From NCBI GenBank assembly GCA_035947875.1, contig DASZJQ010000200.1, positions 1 to 46,612 on the forward strand: 46,612 nt of DNA, given 5' to 3'. Source of the DNA: Bog-473 sp035947875 (lineage in GTDB: Bacteria; Actinomycetota; Acidimicrobiia; Acidimicrobiales; RAAP-2). The position numbers and the translations under genes are program-made. Every line of letters begins with the position of its first letter. Position 1 is the stretch's first letter. The notes beneath the pieces are model-generated. The model was not told the origin of the DNA and searched no databases. It saw only the letters and a list, made by a program, of their open reading frames with translations. Shown here one piece after another: positions 1-7,638 of this stretch.

Positions 1-75
1 CGGTGTGTTTGGTGGGTTCGTATTGAGTAGCCCGTAGTGCCTGCATGTGCCAGGCAACAATCGCGAGCGCGCCAG

Positions 76-392
76 CTATGCCCTGTTCGGCTCCAGCAGA
101 TATTCCCCGTTGTTACTGACCTTGCCCACGTCCGTGCTGACCGGGTGGTGCTCCAGCGTCCCCTTCTTCGCTGGCACGAGGAGGCTTTGCAGTTCATCAA
201 GGTCCGCTAGGCCGAGTTCACCCACTGTTCCCACGTGCTCTTCTCCAAGATGACGGGCATCCGATTGTGGATCTCATGCACGTCGGGGTTGTCTGAGGTC
301 GTGATGATGGTGGCCGATTGCAGCCACTGGTCGTCGTCAGGTGCTTTCCAGTACTCGCAGAGTCCGGCGAAGACCATGGGCTCACCATCGGT
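76..392 (-). pseudogene. SRAP (YedK/HMCES-type) remnant, frameshifted
   Basis: This is a decayed copy of the C-terminal part of an SOS response-associated peptidase, a family whose catalytic Cys2 crosslinks to abasic sites in single-stranded DNA. One minus-strand frame (about 392 to 207) reads DGEPMVFAGL, then SATIITTSDNPDVHEIHNRMPVIL, summarised here by its key IITT and HxRMPVIL motifs, and stops at 207-209. Shifting frame at that point restores the family tail LLVPAKKGTLEHHPVSTDV, followed by a stop at 76-78. Upstream of about 392 a second shift is needed to reach GPKVPM, and the N-terminal half with the catalytic Cys is not visible. At least two frameshifts plus a 5' truncation make a functional protein unlikely. 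The family call is firm because of the motifs; the exact 5' limit is not. Confidence 0.8.
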
Positions 393-567
393 GCGTCGAA
401 AGGCATCGGCACCTTGGGGCCCTCCTGAGCGAAGAGCCCCGGCGCCACGGTGCCCACGATTCCTTCTCGTCGGTGCCGTCGTAAATCTGGTACGTGTCCA
501 CGGCCCCGACGGTAGCCACTCGCTATTCAACTTTTACAATCCTCGCGTCCCTAGCCTGATTTCCCTT

Positions 568-1320
568 TTACCCGGGTGGCGGAGGTACTGCGACGGTTAG
601 AGACGCCGTGTTGTTAGTTCCGTTGGTCTCTCCGCCGATACCTGTGGGCAGCGACACTCCGAGCGTCATCGAAGCGGGATTCTCATTTTGGTAGAACAGA
701 GTGAACTCCACATTGGTCGCACCGCCCGGCGCAATGACCAACCCTGCCATCGACGTGAAGGTCAAGGTGACGGTGCCCGACCCTGTGGCATCCCAATTAG
801 AACTAATGGGATTCCCCAATGTCACCGGAGGTGGGCCGGTCAGCAAATCCACACTCACGGTAAAGGTCATTGGCCCCGCTGTCGCTCTGGTGCCTACGTT
901 GGAAACGGTGACGAGGTAGTTCGCCTGTCCAGGCCCGAACAGTAGAGGCCCGTTGATGCTCGGTGTCAGGTCGGGCACTGGTGCGGTCGTGGTGGTCGTC
1001 GTTGGCGGCGGCGTCGTCGTCGTGGTCGTCGCTGGAGTGAGGATGGCTGGCGGAGCGGTGGGCGGGCAGGAGTCGGCGTCAGCCCGTGGGGCCTCGCTGA
1101 AGGTCAGCACCGTCGTCCCAACGGCCAAGGCGATGACGAAGGCCGCACCGCGGCCCACACCACGTCGGCGGACGACCAACAGGGATACGGCACCAGTCGC
1201 GACGAGAAGTAACCCCAGCGTCACCAGCACCGAGATGTTGGCTCCGGTCACGGGTAGCGGGCAGTTCAAGAAATACGACCGTACACCAGGGTGAATGGAG
1301 TTTCCAGACTTCAATATCAA
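568..1320 (-). CDS. Surface protein with N-terminal LPVTG-TM-RRR segment and Thr-rich linker
   Basis: This is a 250-residue protein of unknown function, predicted to be displayed outside the cell. Residues 22-26 read LPVTG, followed by a hydrophobic stretch and a VVRRRG charge cluster, which is the layout of a C-terminal sortase signal but here sits at the N terminus. A second hydrophobic segment follows (about residues 58-75), then SEAPRADADSC, a Thr/Pro-rich linker (about 95-112) and a C-terminal beta-rich domain (VSNVGTRA, TVSVDLLTG) resembling CARDB/DUF11-type adhesin sandwiches. The start is TTG at 1320, with an in-frame stop four codons upstream and no clear ribosome binding site, so the beginning is uncertain. 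Either the N terminus forms a two-helix hairpin or it is a relic of a fused upstream gene. Confidence 0.6.
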   Translation of the reverse strand: MILKSGNSIHPGVRSYFLNCPLPVTGANISVLVTLGLLLVATGAVSLLVVRRRGVGRGAAFVIALAVGTTVLTFSEAPRADADSCPPTAPPAILTPATTTTTTPPPTTTTTTAPVPDLTPSINGPLLFGPGQANYLVTVSNVGTRATAGPMTFTVSVDLLTGPPPVTLGNPISSNWDATGSGTVTLTFTSMAGLVIAPGGATNVEFTLFYQNENPASMTLGVSLPTGIGGETNGTNNTASLTVAVPPPPG

Positions 1321-1400
1321 GTGAACTGACTAACTCGCACCACCAGACCCGACCGACTTGCCGACAATAGAAGAGGAGGAAAGCGCCTCAGACTGAGCGA

Positions 1401-1589
1401 CTAGCTGAAGGGTCTAGGCCCCGTTGTCTCCATATGGGCTTCACAGCGGGCAGAGAACTCGACTGAGGGCCGTCCCTCCGAGTCGAACGAACCACCTTCT
1501 CTAAGACCCGTCGCTCGAGCCCCGCACACAGAGCATTTCGGTCTGATTGTCTGCATCCGGTTCCTGTATTCGACCCTCTCGTCAGCCAT
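1401..1589 (-). CDS. Small zinc-knuckle protein, unknown function
   Basis: A 62-residue protein. The ATG at 1589 is preceded by a good ribosome binding site (GGGAGGG about 5 bases upstream), which selects this start over longer in-frame options. Cys19, Cys22, Cys49 and His52 form a CxxC...CxxH pattern that could bind one zinc ion. It is acidic at the N terminus and has no membrane segment. I do not recognise a specific family. It is divergent from the OsmC-like gene at 1896, and the roughly 300 bp between them would hold both promoters. Confidence 0.5.
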   Translation of the reverse strand: MADERVEYRNRMQTIRPKCSVCGARATGLREGGSFDSEGRPSVEFSARCEAHMETTGPRPFS

Positions 1590-1895
1590 CGGTCCCTCCC
1601 TGCAATGGATGGCGGGGACCACCCTGACTCCCCGAAGTCTCCCCAGTGGTCCGACACGACCGTTCGGGCGGGCCAGAGTGAATCCCCAGGTGGATGGTAA
1701 GCAGCCTCCGTCCCCACGGCGTCTCCGTCTGTGGTGGGACGCCCACAAACCCCGCTGGAGATTTGGTCTCCCTGGCGTCGCCCCTTAACTGGCGAACTGG
1801 GCACCCGCCGACCTGCTCGGCGTTGACACATCTGACCCCGTCCCTCAGAGACGTGGATCACCGGAACGGTAAGTTGGCGGGCCAAGGAGGTTCAC
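1590..1895. other. Divergent intergenic region
   Basis: About 306 bp separate the start of the zinc-knuckle gene from the OsmC-like gene. Apart from the two ribosome binding sites at its ends, I see no convincing gene, repeat or hairpin. It presumably holds promoters for both directions. Confidence 0.4.
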
Positions 1896-2402
1896 GTGGA
1901 TACTCAGGAACTGAAGGAAATCCAGACTCCGCTGAAGGCTCGCTATCGGGACGACCCGAACGCGGCGATGATCACCTTGGAGGCAGAGGGCCGTCTCGGG
2001 AGCGAAGAGGTGAGCTGTTCTGTAGCGACTGGTCGAGCAATGGTTGAGGCCGGACTTCACCCGGCCTCGGGGGGCGACGGCAGCTTCGCTTGTTCTGGAG
2101 ACATGTTGCTCCAGGCACTGGTGGCTTGTGCTGGCGTGACGCTTCGTTCCGTCGCAACCAACCGGGGCCTTGAGGTCGAAGGCCTCGTGCGAGCGGAAGG
2201 GGACCTCGACTTCCGTGGAACGTTGGGTGTCGATCGAGATGCTCCGATTGGGTTCACGGCCATCAGACTGGTGTTCAACCTCACGACCTCGGTTCCGGAG
2301 GAAGAGCTCAATTCCCTTATCCAAACGACGGAGCGATACTGCGTCGTTCTACAAACTTTGGCCCGATCACCGGTGATTGAGGTCACCTCCAACGTTCGGT
2401 AG
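1896..2402 (+). CDS. OsmC/Ohr-family protein
   Basis: A 168-residue OsmC-like protein. The family includes thiol peroxidases (Ohr, OsmC) that reduce organic hydroperoxides, and less characterised relatives. Two cysteines lie at the positions expected for the redox pair, Cys78 in ALVACAGVTL and Cys149 in ERYCVVLQ. The C-terminal helix that carries the second cysteine is complete. The start is GTG at 1896, 6 bases after a strong GGAGG site. The segment YRDDPNAAMITLEAEG matches the N-terminal beta hairpin of the YhfA/OsmC-like branch rather than classical Ohr. The gene appears monocistronic. The specific peroxide substrate cannot be assigned. Confidence 0.85.
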   Translation: MDTQELKEIQTPLKARYRDDPNAAMITLEAEGRLGSEEVSCSVATGRAMVEAGLHPASGGDGSFACSGDMLLQALVACAGVTLRSVATNRGLEVEGLVRAEGDLDFRGTLGVDRDAPIGFTAIRLVFNLTTSVPEEELNSLIQTTERYCVVLQTLARSPVIEVTSNVR

Positions 2403-2595
2403 AAGGGAGCCTTGATGTGGTCAGCCCAGGGTCTATCGGGCGGCCCCCGTCGCGTCAGAGTGTCCAACCGTGCCGGCGATTGGGGGCGCTTCGATGCGAG
2501 CCCAAGTTCGCCCACACCAAAGCTGAGGATTGGCTGAGTCGAATCAGCAGCAAGCGATGTCGCTCGCTACCCTGAGCATCAGGAAAGGAGCCGTT

Positions 2596-2910
2596 ATGCA
2601 CTATGTGATCATTGGCGAGCACTCGGCGGAGGTGTGCCCGAGCAGTAACGCCAAGACGAAAGCCCTTCTTTTGGAAATGGGCCCGGAGATCCCAAAGATC
2701 GCCGAACAGAACGGCGTGACCATTGTGGCCGGTCCATTTATCAACCGTGAGCACATCACAGTCGTAGTCGTCGAAAGCGAGCGTGCTGAGGCAGTGGATG
2801 ACTTCCTCATGCAGGCACGCCTTCCTCAGTGGAATTCGATGCGGGTGATCCCGTCCCGCACCATGGCGGAAGGCATGAAGGAGATTACCGAGGCGGCATC
2901 TCTCTTCTGA
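2596..2910 (+). CDS. Small conserved alpha/beta protein (DUF3303/YCII-like fold)
   Basis: A 104-residue cytosolic protein. The ATG at 2596 follows GAAAGGAG at good spacing, and an upstream in-frame start at 2530 lacks such a site. The order MHYVIIGEHS, a helix (KTKALLLEMGPEIPKIAEQ), GVTIVAGPF, EHITVVVVES, a second helix, then MRVIPS fits a ferredoxin-like alpha/beta monomer of the kind seen in DUF3303 and YCII-type proteins. No catalytic residue can be named. It follows the OsmC-like gene by about 190 bp and probably has its own promoter. The function is unknown. Confidence 0.7.
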   Translation: MHYVIIGEHSAEVCPSSNAKTKALLLEMGPEIPKIAEQNGVTIVAGPFINREHITVVVVESERAEAVDDFLMQARLPQWNSMRVIPSRTMAEGMKEITEAASLF

Positions 2911-3180
2911 TCCAATATAAGCGAGCTGACTGCGCTTGACGTGTGAGCCAGCGGTACAGATTGTTCGATAGCCGGAAGGCTTGGCATCCCTGCAACGTGG
3001 TGCGCCCAACCAATGGCGGTTTTTCGCGCGCCGACACAGGAATTGCCTGAGCCGAGGGAGAGGCTGGACCTAGTCACGTATCCGGCGTTCTGGGACAGGG
3101 TGCCATTGCGCCCAGGCGTATCCTTACCTGCGTGTCTGACTACGCCGACACGCCCGAAGAACTCGCTACTTACCGTTCCA

Positions 3181-3282
3181 ATGATCCACGCGCAAGAGGT
3201 CTACGCGCACGTCATCCCGGCTGACGACGCCGACGCTGCGCAGTTGGTCGGTGACCTCTACCGGAAGTCGAAAAAAGCGTGA
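3181..3282 (+). pseudogene. C-terminal scrap resembling a tyrosine recombinase
   Basis: The last roughly 30 codons of an open frame read EVYAHVIPADDADAAQLVG, then DLYRKSKKA and a stop. This resembles the end of phage-type tyrosine recombinases, where the catalytic Tyr lies in a (D/E)xYxHV(I/L)P motif. The residues before it in the same frame (VPMIHAQ) do not carry the usual LGH box, and the Arg/His catalytic residues upstream are absent, so it would be a remnant. It ends 83 bp from the 3' end of tRNA-Pro, the classic place for an integrase gene. The call rests on one motif and its context and could be chance. Confidence 0.35.
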
Positions 3283-3364
3283 CGGTGAATTCTTGCGGTC
3301 TGTGACCGCTACTCCCACGGCGACGCGACACAGCTTGCAGATCTGTCTCTGACCTGCCCCTACA

Positions 3365-3442
3365 TGGTCGGGCTGCCGGGATTTGAACCCGGGACCTCTT
3401 GACCCCCAGTCAAGCGCGCTAACCAAGCTGCGCCACAGCCCG
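3365..3442 (-). tRNA. tRNA-Pro (anticodon GGG)
   Basis: The minus strand folds as a complete tRNA. The acceptor stem CGGGCTG pairs with CAGCCCG, a D arm with GCGCAGCTTGGTTAGCGC is present, and the anticodon stem CTTGA/TCAAG encloses the loop CTGGGGG with anticodon GGG. The T arm is CCGGG-TTCAAAT-CCCGG. The encoded CCA tail occupies 3365-3367. The 3' end faces the recombinase-like scrap at 3181-3282, an orientation typical of tRNA-targeted integration. I found no second copy of the tRNA 3' end elsewhere in the window. Confidence 0.97.
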
Positions 3443-3642
3443 CGACGCGGCCAACGGTATCAGGCCCCTGGTGGCGGCCCCGACGCGCATTGGTGCACCG
3501 ATCGCCGCCCGTGCCGGGGAACTGATTTTTGCGACCGGTGCAACTCCTCGTGCGCCGCGTCCCAGAATCACCGCAAGCGTGAGGCCGGCAGCGGACTGAT
3601 CCCCGCTGGACCAACGTTTGTGGACATGTCTCCGTGCTGTCC

Positions 3643-4287
3643 TCATTTCTTTTGTGCCTTCCTTCTTCGGATCTTGGGTGCTGCTTCACCCGATTTGCGA
3701 CCAATCGCCGGCCTCAACACCCCGGCCTTCCGGGCTTGCACGACCCAACGGCCGGCAGTGGAGCGTGACCCGCCAAGTTGCTGTCGCACGTCCTCAACCG
3801 GGCTCCACGATCCACTTGCAACCGCCGCCCGGTAGGTCTTGGCCACCAACTGCAGGAATTCCTCAGCCACTGGCTCACCGCGGACAGGCCGCGTCACTGG
3901 CCCACTCCCCCACGCCGCGCCTTGAGGATCTTCGGTCAGTCGAAAGAGAGCATCGCCTTCGTCGGACACGCGAACCGTGGCCTTTGCGAGGGCCAGTTTG
4001 AGCGCCTGGGCGATTCGTACACGACGCAGACCCGCCGTTGTCAGACCTTCAGCGCCAATACGACCTCGTGACTCCAGGTGGAGTTCTCTCACTTCTGGCC
4101 GTTGACCAGCAATCGTCTTCACCTTCATTTGCACAAGCAGGGGCTGGGCTGGATCATCAACGAAAGCGGTGAACAGACTCGGGATTGCCGTCGCCGGCCC
4201 AGTCCTGATTGGCATCGCCCCGGACAGTGGCGTTACCTCAACCAGAGGTTGACGTCGGGGCACACCACTATGATATAGATGTGGCAT
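3643..4287 (-). CDS. HTH protein of mobile-element type, unknown function
   Basis: A 214-residue protein. The C-terminal part (about residues 140-200) reads as a helix-turn-helix: AEEFLQLVAKTYRAAV, then VRQQLGGSRSTAGRWVVQAR and a basic tail RRRKAQKK. From memory, similar 'SRSTAGRWV.RARKAG' endings are frequent in small proteins of actinobacterial integrative elements, where they may act as DNA-binding or transposition accessory factors. The N-terminal 130 residues match no domain I know. ATG at 4287 overlaps a repeat shared with the upstream region (4274-4285 inverted against 4364-4375), so this start sits inside a probable control region; ATG 4215 is an alternative. The codon bias is weaker than in the core genes, as expected for acquired DNA. 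Confidence 0.6.
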   Translation of the reverse strand: MPHLYHSGVPRRQPLVEVTPLSGAMPIRTGPATAIPSLFTAFVDDPAQPLLVQMKVKTIAGQRPEVRELHLESRGRIGAEGLTTAGLRRVRIAQALKLALAKATVRVSDEGDALFRLTEDPQGAAWGSGPVTRPVRGEPVAEEFLQLVAKTYRAAVASGSWSPVEDVRQQLGGSRSTAGRWVVQARKAGVLRPAIGRKSGEAAPKIRRRKAQKK

Positions 4288-4380
4288 AGACTAGTCAACT
4301 GTGACTCGTCTATACCGTTGCTGTCGCATTCATGCCCCCGGGACAGACCGTAGATACAGTTGCGCCACATCTATACCGTT
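4274..4380. repeat. Direct and inverted short repeats upstream of the HTH gene
   Basis: The 11-mer TCTATACCGTT occurs exactly at 4309-4319 and again at 4370-4380, 61 bp apart. In addition, TATAGATGTGGC at 4274-4285 is repeated in inverted form (GCCACATCTATA) at 4364-4375, so the second 11-mer overlaps the inverted copy. The first inverted copy covers the ATG of the HTH gene. Such clustered half-sites suggest an autoregulatory operator or a recombinase-binding region. Confidence 0.65.
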
Positions 4381-4407
4381 TCACGGGGCGACGTACCCGA
4401 CCATCAG

Positions 4408-4446
4408 GATTGGAGACGTGGGTGATCATCACCCATGTCTCCAATC
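4408..4446. repeat. 39-bp near-perfect palindrome
   Basis: Arms 4408-4426 and 4428-4446 are complementary over 19 positions with one exception (G4418 against T4436, a wobble pair in plus-strand RNA), around the central C4427. Each arm carries GATTGGAGAC and TGGGTGAT elements. No T-run follows on either strand, so it does not look like a simple intrinsic terminator. It lies about 120 bp upstream of the HTH gene and between two weakly supported accessory genes. An operator, a recombination or transfer site, or the end of a mobile element are all possible. Confidence 0.85.
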
Positions 4447-4542
4447 TCAGGGAGCGTGTCCGGCGCAACTCCCGAGGGGGTCGAAGTCAGTCGGCCAGTG
4501 TCGTTGGAATGGCAACCAAGGACCGAGACACCGCAACTCTGA

Positions 4543-4914
4543 TCACCTCAGTGTTGGGTCGACCTCTCTGCGGTGATGACGTGAGAGCACCACATCCAAA
4601 TTGAACAATGCCGGAAGGAGATCGGTCACTCGTTGCACAGATTGGCGAACACGTTGCGTTGCCGGCGCAGCGACCGAGAAAAACCACTCGTCGTCGGCAA
4701 GAAACGGGCCCAAGCCGACCGCCGCCAAGCTTTCATTGAACATCTCGCTCGTTCTGACCACCTCGGCCCGCGCTGCATCCGCTTGTGAAAGAGAGGAGTG
4801 AGATGGTTGCATTTTGGCAAGTTCGTCGGCCCGACCGAGGGCCTCGCGGGCGGCTCCCCAGGCCAGGTTGGCGAGAATGGCTCGTCCCACTTCCTCATCT
4901 GTCCCCAATAGCAC
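4543..4914 (-). CDS. Hypothetical protein, possibly 5'-truncated
   Basis: A 123-residue open frame with natural-looking composition: helical stretches such as AILANLAWGAAREAL and RVRQSVQRVTDLLPALF, an acidic DDEWFF turn and a basic end. The GTG at 4914 lacks a ribosome binding site. The frame stays open upstream for 18 more codons (ending SDVHFSV) without ATG or GTG, and this upstream part reads like the start of a beta strand continuing into the protein. The real N terminus may therefore be lost or begin at an unusual codon. I recognise no family. Confidence 0.4.
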   Translation of the reverse strand: MLLGTDEEVGRAILANLAWGAAREALGRADELAKMQPSHSSLSQADAARAEVVRTSEMFNESLAAVGLGPFLADDEWFFSVAAPATQRVRQSVQRVTDLLPALFNLDVVLSRHHRREVDPTLR

Positions 4915-5529
4915 GCTGAAATGTACGTCCGAACCGCCGATGTCGCACAGGAATTCGGAAATGGATCACCAAATTGTCACATAGGTTTCACTTCTGACGG
5001 ACGATATGTCAGCCCAGCACCACCGTCGCATCGCGATGGCCGTCGATCAGTTCGAGAGTCTGCGCCTGAGGTCTGCGACCGTCGACGAAAGGAGGCCACA
5101 ATGTGATCGAGGCGAGGAGAGTCAAAGGGTGGCGGTTCACAAGGCCACACTTGTGATTCGTCGGCGCCGTCGCCCGAGAGGCGCTCGTCGCCACGCATCG
5201 ACGTGACGCCAGGACGCGGAGCCACGACAGACAACCGAACTCACCAAGCGCCACAATCACGCGACCGGATGGTCATTGAAACGAGGTGGCCCATTCGATG
5301 CCTGCTCTCCGCACTCCGGGGTTCGATGCCCAAAGGCAGGGGTACGAGCCGGGCGTACCGATCAGCCGTCCGCCGCGACTCATCGAGGGGACCGCCGGTA
5401 TCCGCGGTGGACCACAGGCGGGTCGGTGCTACATTCCGGCCCGCAGTCCGAGCGCCCGGCTCTACCCTGCCAGCCACGCAGCCGACACTCACCGGCCGCA
5501 CTATGAGCCACTCACACACGGAGGAATCG
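4915..5529. other. Long leader region upstream of the phosphatase gene
   Basis: This 615-bp stretch separates the hypothetical gene from the phosphatase. Its clearest signal is a perfect AAAGGAGG at 5088-5095, followed at 5101 by ATG immediately closed by TGA (ATGTGA), while the overlapping GTG at 5102 opens an 18-codon frame ending in TGA. Longer open frames across 5203-5529 continue in phase into the phosphatase but are rich in Arg and lack a ribosome binding site, so I treat them as noncoding. Confidence 0.4.
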
Positions 5530-6912
5530 ATGAGCACGGACAGACGCCGAACGCTACGCACTGCCGCTGCGTTTCGAACGGGTCATCGTCGCACCTTTGG
5601 TCTAGGCGCGCTCACCGTCACAGCCCTGGCCCTGGGACTCGTCCTCGGAAGCGCCGTCAGCGCAGTCGGTGCCGGCGCGGCGACACCCTCGAAGACCACC
5701 CAGGGACGGGCTGCGCTCGCACCGGGAAAGATCAATCATGTTCTCGTCATTGAACTCGAGAACGAGGGCTACCAGACCACCTTCGGAGCCAACTCCCCCG
5801 CCACCTACCTCAACGGAACCCTGCGCAAAAAGGGTGAGCTCCTCCAGAACTACTACGCCGTCGGCCATGCCAGCCTGGACAACTACATCGCTCAGGTCTC
5901 GGGGCAGGCGCCTACCGCGGAAACGCAAGCCGACTGCTCCGGCAATGGGTTCGCCTTCGCCAATATGTTGCCAGGGACACCGGATGCCAATAGTGCGGCC
6001 AATCCCGGGCAGGTCGACGGCACGGGGTGCGTGTACCCGTCTGGCGTCCAGACCATCGCCAATCAACTCGATACCAAGATCCCACCCAACAAGACCACAC
6101 ACGTGGCTTCGTGGCGGGCCTACGAGCAGGACATGGGGAACACACCCTCACGCGATGGGGGCGTGGCCGATCCCACAGGCGGGACCGACTGTGCGCATCC
6201 GGCCATCGGGGCCACCGACACGGCCGAGGTCGCGACGTCGGCCGACCAGTACACCACCCGTCACAACCCCTTTATGTGGTTTCACTCGATCATTGACAAC
6301 ACCGCCGAGTGTGACGCAAATGTGGTTCCCCTCGGTCAACCCAACGCCACCAGCCACTTGGTGAAGGACCTCAAGAGTGAGAAGACCACACCCAGCTTCG
6401 CCTTCATCACGCCCAATCTATGCAGCGACGGCCACGATGCCACCTGCGCCGGGACGAACAGCACCGGGACCGACGTCGGTGGGCTCACCGGGGCCGACCA
6501 GTTCCTCCAGACGTGGATGCCCCTGATCCTCGGCTCCCCCGCGTACAAGCATGGCGACACCCTTGTCGTCGTGACCTTCGATGAAGCCGATGTGAACCAA
6601 TCGGACCCCACCTACGCGACGGCTTGTTGCAACGAGGCGAGCGGGCCCAACACCCATGCGCCTGGAAACGCTGCGCTCAGCACCGATACCGCGCCCGGGG
6701 GTGGTCAGGTCGGGGCGCTCCTCTTGGATGCGAAATACATCGCTCCGGGAACCACCGACACCACGGGGAGCTACAACCACTACTCGGCGCTGCGCAGCTA
6801 CGAAGACCTGCTCGGTCTGACAACGGGGGGCGTCGACGGCGAGGGACACCTGGGCTTTGCCGCGGCCAAGGGACTGGTGCCATTTGGCAAGGACGTCTTC
6901 CCCAAGGGATAG
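5530..6912 (+). CDS. Secreted SapM-type phosphoesterase (PF04185-like)
   Basis: A 460-residue exported phosphatase of the alkaline-phosphatase superfamily branch that includes phospholipase C and mycobacterial SapM (phosphatidylinositol-3-phosphate phosphatase). The start ATG 5530 follows ACGGAGG at ideal spacing; in-frame ATG 5503 is less well supported. Residues 1-51 form an export signal: basic RRR and HRR groups, a hydrophobic core about 24-48, then AGAA. Motifs include HVLVIELENEGY (70-81, with the acidic metal-ligand region), NYYAVGHASLDNYIA (107-121), VVTFDEAD (metal-binding acidic pair), THAPGN and SYNHYSALRSYEDLLG near the C terminus, all in family order. It probably hydrolyses extracellular phosphomonoesters; the natural substrate cannot be told. 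No partner gene is obvious. Confidence 0.85.
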   Translation: MSTDRRRTLRTAAAFRTGHRRTFGLGALTVTALALGLVLGSAVSAVGAGAATPSKTTQGRAALAPGKINHVLVIELENEGYQTTFGANSPATYLNGTLRKKGELLQNYYAVGHASLDNYIAQVSGQAPTAETQADCSGNGFAFANMLPGTPDANSAANPGQVDGTGCVYPSGVQTIANQLDTKIPPNKTTHVASWRAYEQDMGNTPSRDGGVADPTGGTDCAHPAIGATDTAEVATSADQYTTRHNPFMWFHSIIDNTAECDANVVPLGQPNATSHLVKDLKSEKTTPSFAFITPNLCSDGHDATCAGTNSTGTDVGGLTGADQFLQTWMPLILGSPAYKHGDTLVVVTFDEADVNQSDPTYATACCNEASGPNTHAPGNAALSTDTAPGGGQVGALLLDAKYIAPGTTDTTGSYNHYSALRSYEDLLGLTTGGVDGEGHLGFAAAKGLVPFGKDVFPKG

Positions 6913-6973
6913 CCGGACTGGCGGCAGGATGGTCGGTTGTCGGCGCCGACACGGCTGGACAGAGAGGCCGCAC

Positions 6974-7588
6974 ATGACGGACGACGGAGATCGATACGGT
7001 CCCGAGAGCGACCCGGACGTCATCAGCTCCGATGGCCCACGCGAGCCGACGGGTGGCCCATGGCCTGCTCCCACCGGCCACTATGGCGCGCCCAGCCCGG
7101 TGTTCGTCCCCACAAAATCACTGAGCCTGGAGGAGGACGGGGAAAGCGAGATTCCCCGTGCCGCCCTGTGGTCCATGAAGTACCACCGCCACGTCCATCT
7201 GTTTGATCGAACGGACGTGCGGATCCGGCAGCGTTTCGGTACCGGTGATCACGCCGTTTACGTCATCGACGATGGACGGAAGCACTGCCTGGTCGGTCGC
7301 ATCGTCGGTGGCAGCCCCGACGGATGTACGTATTGCCTGGTGGCCCAGATCACCATCGATTCGTACGAACGGCTGGTGAACGACGAAGCGCCGATTGACG
7401 ACGTGTGTGCGGACGCCCGAGACATTGCCCTGTGCGCCGTCTTTGAAGCTGAGCTGGAGGACGCACCCTCAAATGTCACACTGACCGAACGGTACGCCAC
7501 CATCGACGACGTACCGTCGGAGTACCTCGGCCCCAACCGCTTCATTGAGTTTGCGGACGACCCGACGAACGGCGCCCAGGAGGAGTGA
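6974..7588 (+). CDS. Conserved hypothetical protein
   Basis: A 204-residue acidic protein starting at ATG 6974, with GAGAGG about 7 bases upstream. The first 60 residues are Asp/Glu/Pro-rich and probably disordered. The rest is folded-looking, with RIRQRFGTGDHAVYVI, GRKHCLVGRIVGG, CTYCLVAQI and a C-terminal helix-rich part ending FIEFADD. Cys residues in CTYC and GRKHC are too irregular for a defined zinc site. There are no signal or membrane segments. It lies 61 bp after the phosphatase and may share its transcript. I do not recognise a family. Confidence 0.7.
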   Translation: MTDDGDRYGPESDPDVISSDGPREPTGGPWPAPTGHYGAPSPVFVPTKSLSLEEDGESEIPRAALWSMKYHRHVHLFDRTDVRIRQRFGTGDHAVYVIDDGRKHCLVGRIVGGSPDGCTYCLVAQITIDSYERLVNDEAPIDDVCADARDIALCAVFEAELEDAPSNVTLTERYATIDDVPSEYLGPNRFIEFADDPTNGAQEE

Positions 7589-7638
7589 TTCTCGAGGGTC
7601 GGATTCCCGGGACGCAGCGCGGGCCGGGAGCCACGGCG

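Noticed and set aside
4301..4604. Small plus-strand frames across the palindrome region
   Set aside because: They have no ribosome binding site, and their composition follows the repeats and palindrome instead of protein coding.
5203..5529. N-terminal extension of the phosphatase
   Set aside because: It is Arg-rich without a ribosome binding site, whereas a strong site and a proper export signal start at 5530.
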